Shown one piece after another: positions 19,901 to 28,900 of a DNA stretch of 64,000 nt; position 1 is the first letter of the stretch; every line of letters starts with the position of its first letter. A program made the translations under genes and the position numbers. This stretch comes from Lelliottia sp. JS-SCA-14 (GTDB lineage Bacteria; Pseudomonadota; Gammaproteobacteria; Enterobacterales; Enterobacteriaceae): positions 2,108,001-2,172,000 of the forward strand of contig NZ_CP141606.1 in assembly GCF_035593345.1 (NCBI RefSeq), given 5' to 3'. Under the pieces are notes generated by a model. That model ran no database searches. It was not told the DNA's origin and saw nothing but the letters and a program-made list of their open reading frames with translations.

Positions 19901-22900
19901 CGACGATGTGATCAACAGCAGCGAAAAAACGCAGGATCTGACCATCAGCGGTACTGCGACGGGGCTGGCGGCGGGGGCGATTGTCACCGTGATGCTCAAC
20001 GGCAAAGCCTACAGCGCAACGGTGGACGATAACGGCCTGTGGACGACGACGGTTCCTGCCGATCAGGTGGGTGCCCTGGGTGAAGCGCTCTACGATATCA
20101 CCGCTTCGGCGACGGATAGCGTGGGCAACAGCTCCAGCACAACTCACACCGTGAATGTCGGATCGGCACTGCCTGGCGTGACAATTAACACTATCGCCGG
20201 TGACGACGTGGTCAATGCCGCGGAAGTGGCGGCTGGCCAGACTATCAGCGGCAAAGTGGTGAACGCGGAAGCGGGCAACACCGTGACGCTGACCATCGGC
20301 GGCAACACTTACACCGCAACGGTGCAGAGCGATCTGACCTGGTCGGTGAACGTTCCTGCGGACGTGCTGACGGCGCTCGGCAACGGCGATCTCACCGTTG
20401 TAGCTTCCGTGACCAACGGCGTAGGCAACACCGGTTCCGGCGAGCGCGATATCACTATCGACGCCAACCTGCCAGGCCTGCGAGTGGATACCGTGGCGGG
20501 CGACGATGTCATTAACAGCATCGAGCACGGGCAGAACCTGATTATCACTGGCTCCAGCGATGGTCTGGCACAAGGCACTCTGCTGACTGTCACCGTTAAC
20601 GGCAAAACCTACCCGGCCACCGTGCTGGCAGACGGCACCTGGTCCGCCGCTGTTCCGGCGACAGATGTCAGCGCACTGGCAGCAGGCAGCGTAACAGTAA
20701 CCGTTGAAGGGCAGAGCACCGCGGGTAACCCGGTCGCTATCAGCCACGACGTGATCGTCGATCTGGCAGAAGTCGCGATCAGCATCGACGTGGTCTCTAC
20801 CGACGACGTGATCAACGCGGCTGAGAAGGGCGCTGATCTGGTCCTGTCCGGCTCCACGTCCAACGTAGAAGCAGACCAGACTGTGTCAGTTACCTTCGGC
20901 GGCAAGTCCTACACCGCAAGCGTGGACGCAGACGGCAACTGGACCACCACCGTTCCGGCGGCGGATCTGGCCAGCCTCAAAGACGGCGATGCCAGCGTGC
21001 AGGTAAGCGTCACCAACGTTAACGGCAACAGCGCCTCAGCAGGCCGCGAGTACAGCGTCGATGCCACGGCTCCAACCGTGACCATCAGCACCATTGCGGC
21101 TGACGACATGCTTAACGCCACCGAAGCGCAGGCGGATCTGACTCTCAACGGCACCAGCACCGCGGAAGCGGGGCAGACGGTGACCCTGAGCCTGAACGGC
21201 GTGGATTACACCACCACCGTGGGCGCAGATGGCAACTGGAGCGTCACGGTTCCGGCGGCCGATCTGGCAGCACTGAGTGACGGCACCCTGACCGTAACGG
21301 CAGTCGTCAGCGACAAAGCGGGCAACCCGGCGTCGGTGGATCACACCCTGACGGTCGATCTGACAGCACCGGTGGTCACCATCAACACCGTCGCAGGCGA
21401 TGACGTGATCAACCTGGCGGAACATGCTCAGGCGCAGATCATCAGCGGCTCCGCCACCGGCGCGGCAGCGGGCGATAAGGTCACTGTCACTGTTGGCGGC
21501 CAGACCTACACCACCGTGCTCGACGCGGCGGGCAACTGGAGCGTGGGTGTTCCGGCGAGCGTCATCTCTGCATTGCAGGACGGTTCTGTGACCATCAGCG
21601 CCAGCGTCACCGATGTGGCGGGCAACACCGGCACCGGCACACACGACGTGACGGTCGACACCGGTCTGCCATCCGTGGGCTTCGACGCCATTTCAGCCGA
21701 TAACGTGCTGAACGCGGTCGAGAAAGGCCAGGATCTGAACGTCAGCGGTACCAGCGCGAACCTGTCCGAAGGCACCCTGGTGACGGTTTCCCTGAACGGC
21801 AAGAACTACACCGCGACCACGGCAGCGGACGGCAGCTGGAGCCTGACGGTTCCGGCAGCGGATCTCGCAGCCCTGGGTGAAGCGAACTACACCCTGAGCG
21901 CAGCCGCGACCAGCGATGTGGGCAACAGCATCAGCAACACCGCGAACCTGCGGGTGGATACGGCGCTGCCTGGTGTGACCCTCAACACCATCGCCGGTGA
22001 CGACGTGATCAACGCGGCGGAAGTCGCGGCGGGCCAGAACATCAGCGGTAAAGTGGTGAACGCAGAGGCGGGCAACACCGTGACGCTGACCATCGGTGGC
22101 AACACTTACACTGCAACGGTTCAGAGCGATTTGACCTGGTCGGTGAACGTTCCTGCGGACGTGCTGACGGCGCTCGGCAACGGCGATCTCACCGTTGTAG
22201 CTTCCGTGACTAACGGCGTGGGCAACACCGGTTCCGGCGAGCGTGATATGACTATCAATGCGAACATTCCGGGCCTGCGTGTCGACACCGTGGCGGGCGA
22301 CGATGTGATCAACAGCATCGAGCACGGGCAGAACCTGATTATCACTGGCTCCAGCGATGGTCTGGCACAAGGCACTCTGCTGACCGTCACCGTGAACGGC
22401 AAAACCTACCCGGCCACCGTGCTGGCAGACGGCACCTGGTCCGCCGCCGTTCCGGCGACAGACGTCAGCGCACTGGCAGCAGGCAGCGTGACAGTCACTG
22501 TTGAAGGGCAGAGCGGCGCGGGTAACCCTGTTGCGATCAGCCACGACGTCACCGTCGATCTGGCAGAGGTGGCGATCAGCATTGACGTGATCTCCACCGA
22601 CGACGTGATCAACGCGGCAGAGAAGGGCGTCGATCTGGTCCTGTCTGGCTCCACGTCCAACGTGGAAGCAGGCCAGACGGTGTCAGTCACCTTCGGCGGC
22701 AAGTCCTACACCGCAAGCGTGGACGCGGAAGGCAACTGGACCACCACCGTTCCTTCTGCCGATCTGACCAACCTGAAAGACGGCGATGCCAGCGTGCAGG
22801 CAAGCGTCACCAACGTGAACGGCAACAGCGCGTCGGCAGGCCGCGAGTACAGCGTCGATGCCACGGCACCAACCGTGACCATCAGCACCATTGCGGCTGA

Positions 22901-25900
22901 CGACATGCTGAACGCGACCGAAGCACAGGCGGATCTGACTCTCACCGGCACCAGCACCGCAGAAGCGGGGCAGACGGTGACCCTGAGCCTGAACGGTGTG
23001 GATTACACCACCACCGTGGGCGCAGACGGCAACTGGAGCGTCACGGTTCCGGCAGCAGATCTGGCCGCCCTGAATGACGGTGTCCTGACTGTGACCGCTT
23101 CCGTCAGCGACAAAGCGGGCAACCCGGCATCGGTGGATCACACCCTGACGGTCGATCTGACCGCACCGGTGGTCACCATCAACACCGTGGCAGGTGATGA
23201 CGTGATCAACCTGGCGGAACACGCTCAGGCACAGATCATCAGCGGCTCCGCCACCGGCGCGGCCGCGGGCGATAAGGTCACTGTCACTGTTGGCGGCCAG
23301 ACCTACACCACCGTGCTGGATGCGGCGGGCAACTGGAGCGTCGGCGTACCGGCGAGCGTGATTTCCGCGCTGCAGGACGGTTCTGTGACCATCAGCGCCA
23401 GCGTCACCGACGTGGCGGGCAACACCGGCACCGGCACGCACGACGTGACGGTCGACACCGGTCTGCCATCCGTGGGCTTCGACGCCATTTCAGCCGACAA
23501 CGTGTTGAACGCGGTCGAGAAAGGCCAGGATCTTAACGTCAGCGGCACCAGCGCGAACCTGTCCGAAGGCACCCAGGTGACGGTTTCCCTGAACGGCAAG
23601 AACTACACCGCGACCACGGCAGCCGACGGCAGCTGGAGCCTGACGGTTCCGGCAGCGGATCTGGCAGCCCTGGGCGAAGCGAACTATACCCTGAGCGCAG
23701 CCGCGACCAGCGATGTGGGCAACAGCATCAGCAACACCGCGAACCTGCGGGTGGATACGGCGCTGCCTGGTGTGACCATCAACACTATCGCCGGTGATGA
23801 CGTGGTGAACGCCGCAGAAGTCGCGGCAGGCCAGACCATCAGCGGTAAAGTGTCGAACGCGGAAGCTGGCAACACGGTCACCCTGACCATTGGCGGCAAC
23901 ACCTACACCGCAACGGTTCAGGACGATCTGACCTGGTCGGTGAACGTCCCGGCTGATGTATTAACGGCTATCGGCAATGGCGATCTGACCGTAACCGCCT
24001 CCGTGACCAATGGCGTGGGCAACACCGGTTCCGTCGAGCGCGATATCACTATCGACGCCAACCTGCCGGGTCTGCGTGTCGACACTGTCGCGGGTGACGA
24101 TGTGATCAACAGCATCGAGCACGGCCAGAACCTGATTATCACCGGTTCCAGCGACGGCCTGACGGCAGGCACTCTGCTGACCGTCACCGTTAACGGCAAA
24201 ACCTATCCGGCAACGGTGCTGGCAGACGGCACCTGGTCCGCCGCCGTTCCAGCGGCAGACGTTAACGCGTTTGCGGCAGGCAGCGTAACCGTGAGCGTTG
24301 AAGGGCAGAGCACCGCGGGTAACCCGGTCGCCATCAGCCACGACGTGACCGTCGATCTGGCAGAAGTTGCGATCAGCATCGACGTGGTCTCTACAGACGA
24401 CGTGATCAACGCGGCTGAGAAGGGCGCAGATCTGGTTCTTTCCGGCTCCACGTCCAACGTGGAAGAAGGCCAGACTGTGTCAGTTACCTTCGGCGGTAAA
24501 TCCTACACCGCAAGCGTGGACGCAGACGGCAACTGGACTACCACCGTTCCGGCGGCGGACCTGACCAGCCTGAAAGACGGCGACGCCAGCGTGCAGGCCA
24601 GCGTCACCAACGTGAACGGCAACAGCGCGTCGGCGGGCCGCGAGTACAGCGTCGATGCCACGGCGCCAACCGTGATCATCGATACGGTGGCAAGCGACAA
24701 TGTGATCAACGGCAGCGAAGCGGCGGCGGGTGTAGCCATTACCGGCTCCACGACGGCGGAAGTCGGTCAGACGGTCACCGTGACTCTGGGCGGCAACAGT
24801 TACACCGCGCAGGTTCAGCAGGGCGGCATCTGGAGCGTAACGGTTCCGACGGCAGACCTGACGGCGATGGCCGACAGCGGCTACACCGTCCAGGCGAGCG
24901 TTAACGATGCAGCAGGTAACCCAGGAAGCGCCGATAAGGTCATTACCCTGGATACCACGCCGCCGGTCATTAGCTTCAACACCGTTGCAGGCGATGACGT
25001 GATCAACCGCGAGGAGCACGCGCAGGCGCAGATCGTCAGCGGCACCACCACCGGCGCGAGCGTCGGCGATAAGCTGGTGATCACTATCGGGGCGAATCAG
25101 TACACCACCACCGTCGATGCCAGCGGAAACTGGAGCGTGGGCGTACCGGCAAGCGTGATCTCGGCGCTGCAGGACGGGACCACCACCATCAGCGCGACCA
25201 TCACTGACGGCGCGGGCAACAGCAGCACCCAGACCCACGACGTGGCGATCAACACCGCATCGGTGATGTTGACCGTTAACACCATTAGCGATGATGACGT
25301 GATCAACGCGGCGGAAGCGGGCAATGCGCTGACGATCGGTGGGTCAAGCGCGCAGTTCGCCAGCGGGACGCAGGTGACGGTCACCCTGAACGGCAAGAAC
25401 TATGTGGCGACCATTCAGGACGATGGCTCCTGGACGACGACCGTACCGGCAACGGACGTCGCGGCGCTGGCCGATGGCGGAAACTATGGCGTGTTCGTCT
25501 CTGCCGAGGACAGCGTAGGCAACAGCGCAACGGCATCGCACGCTATCAGTGTCGATCTCACCGCGCCGGTGGTCAGCATCGCGACCCTCTCCGGGGATGA
25601 CGTGCTGAACGCAGCCGAAGCGCAGCAGCCGCTGACGGTCAATGGCTCCTCCAGTGCTGAAGCGGGTCAAACCGTGACGGTCACGCTGGGTGGGAAAACC
25701 TATACCGCGACGGTCGCCAGTGACGGCACCTGGACGCTGGATGTTCCGGCAACGGACCTGTCCACCCTGAGCCAGGGGGCCCTGACGGTCACCGCATCGG
25801 TGAACGATAAGGCGGGCAATAACGGTCAGACCACGCATACCCTGACGGTCGATACCCTTGCACCAACGGTCACGATTGCAGCGGTGGCGGGCGACGATAT

Positions 25901-28900
25901 TGTCAACAATACCGAGCAGCTGGCGGGCCAGACGATCAGCGGGACCACCACGGCGGAGCAGGGCCAGATTGTGACGGTCTCCTTCAACGGTCACAGCTAT
26001 CAGGCGACTGCGGCGGCGGATGGCACATGGTCGGTGTTCGTTCCAGGGCGTGATTTCCTCGGCCTGAGCGACGGAAGCTACACCATTACGGCGTCCGTGA
26101 GTGATAAAGCGGGCAACCCGGGCAGCGGCACGCACGATGTGACCCTCAGCGGGGATGTTCCGACCATCACCATCAACACCTTTGCCGAGGATGACATCGT
26201 CAGCGCCGCCGAGCACGGCACGCCGCTTATGATCAATGGCACCACCGACGCGCCTGCGGGCCAGACGGTGACCATTACGCTGAACGGCAAAACCTACACC
26301 ACTACGGTGCAGAACGACGGGACCTGGAGCACGACGCTGGGCAGCGCAGATGTCACGGCCCTGGCCGATGGCGGCGCTTATGTCATCAATGCGCAGGTGA
26401 GCAACGCTATCGGCAACAGCGTCAGCGCAGACCACACCATCAACGTGGATCTGACCGCGCCGTCGATGGGCATCAGCATTGATTCGCTGCAAAACGATAC
26501 CGGCCTGAGCGGGAGTGATTTCATCACCAGCGACAGCTCGGTGGTCGTCAACGGCTCCCTGACGGCGCAGCTCGGTAACAACGAGAAAGCGCAGATCAGC
26601 CTCGACGGCGGCACCACCTGGACTGACCTGACGGTGACCGGCACGACATGGCGCTACAGCGACAGCCGCACCCTGACCGACGGGACTTACCAGTATCAGG
26701 TTCGTGTGATCGATAACGCAGGCAACGTCGGCGCAACCGACAGCCAGGATGTGGTGATCGACCTGACGGCTCCGGCGGCCACCATCATTACCGTGGATGC
26801 GGTGACTCAGGATACGGGTCTGTCGGCGAGTGATTTCATCACCAGCGACAACCAGATCAGCCTGAAAGGAACCCTGGGTGCGACGCTCGCCAGCGGTGAG
26901 CACGCGCAGATCAGTATTGACGGCGGCGTGACCTGGAGCGATGTCAGCGTCAGCGGCACGAGCTGGACTTACGTCGATGGCCGTACGCTGGCCGATGGGG
27001 ATTACAACTACCAGCTGCGCGTGATTGACGATGCGGGCAACATCAGCGCCAGCGTAAGCCAGGTGGTGACGATTGATACCACCGTGCCGGACGCCAGCAA
27101 AGTCATCACCATCGACAGCATCTCGGACGATACGGGCCTGAGCAACAGCGACTTTATCACCAACGATACGTCCCTGACGGTGAACGGAACGCTGGCGGCG
27201 ACGCTCTCTGAGGGTGAGTACGCGCAGATCAGCATCGACGGCGGCGTGACCTGGCAGAACGTCAACGTGACCGGCAACAGCTGGTTCTACACTGACACGC
27301 GTACGCTGGATAACGGCACCTACACCTACTTCGTACGTGTCGTTGATGCGGCGGGCAATATCGGATCTAACGCCCAGCAGCAGGTGACCGTTGACACCGT
27401 CGCACCGGACGCGGCGATCACCGTGACCGTGGATAACATTGCCGTGGATACCGGCTTTGATAACAACGACTTCCTGACCAGCTCAACGTCGTACACCCTG
27501 AACGGCACGCTGGGCGCAGCGCTCGGCAGCAATGAGTTTGTGCAGGTGAGTATGGACGGCGGCACGACCTGGGTTTACGCCGAAGTCAATGGCACGCAGT
27601 GGAGCTACAACGACGCGCGTACTCTGACTGATGGCAGCTATAACTATCAGGTTCGCGTGGTTGACCAGGCGGGTAACGTGGGGGCAACCACCTCGCAGGC
27701 GGTCACTGTGGATACGCAGTCGCCACAGTACGGCATCACCATTGACAGCATCAGTGATGATACCGGGCAGTCCACCAGTGATTTCATCACCATGGACACC
27801 ACGCTGACGGTGAACGGTTCACTGGGCAGCGCGCTGGCCAGCGATGAACGTGTGCAGATCAGCCTGGACGGCGGCAACACCTGGATCGATGCCAGCGTCA
27901 CCAACCAGCGCTGGAGCTACGTGGACACGCGTGAACTGGCTGACGGGGATTACACCTATCAGGTGCGGATTATCGATCAGGCGGGCAACGTCGGGTCAAC
28001 CACCTCTCAGGAAGTGACGGTTGATACCACCGTGCCAGCCACGGTGGGGACGGTGGTGAGCTACACCGATTCGGAAGGCGAGCGCCAGGGGACCTTCGGC
28101 TCCTCGGTGACCACGGACGATACGTCACCGGTGATTACCGGCACGCTGAACCGTGCGCCGGATGAGGGTGAGATCATGCAGCTGTATCGTGACGGGATCC
28201 TGCTGGGTCAGGTCACGATGAACGGCAGCGCCAGCTGGTCCTTCCAGGATAACGGCCTGAGCGACGGGAACCACACCTACGTTCTGCGTATCACGGATCT
28301 CGCGGGGAACTACACCGAATCTGCCGGGTTTGTGCTGGGTGTGGATACCAGCGTACCGACTACGGTGGCGACGGTGACCGCTCAGACGACCTCGGATACC
28401 ACACCGATCGTCGGCGGGAATGTCTCTGCCGATCTGGAGAACGGCGAGTACCTGGAAGTGAAGGTGAACGGTAAAACCTACACCTCCCAGACCGGCGGTG
28501 CGGTGGTGGTCGATCCTGACCATAACACCTGGTATCTGCAGATCCCGGACAGCGATACCTTAGCGGTGGCGAGCTATGACGTGACGGCGCAGGTGAAGAG
28601 CAGCGCGGGTAACGGGAATAACACCGGCGTGACCACCGGTAGCCTGGTCATTGGTACCACGACGGTGAATACCGACTGGGCAACCACGGCGGGGAATTCG
28701 AACAACGAAGCCATGTCGGTGGGGCTGAACAGCAGCGGTCTGTGGACGATTATTGCGAACGGACAGGCTTATTCCAGCAGCGATGCGTCGACCTACGCGG
28801 CAAACGCCCTGACCAACACCCGTGGGGGGAACGTCATCAGCTATACCTCTGCGGACTATGACCGTAACGGGACGATGGACGTGTTTGCGACGGAGACCTC

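Noticed and set aside
12699..25259. Regular direct repeats that might suggest a CRISPR array or satellite DNA.
   Set aside because: The period is about 299 bp, the repeats are in frame and encode Ig-like domains, and there are no short palindromic repeats with unique spacers.
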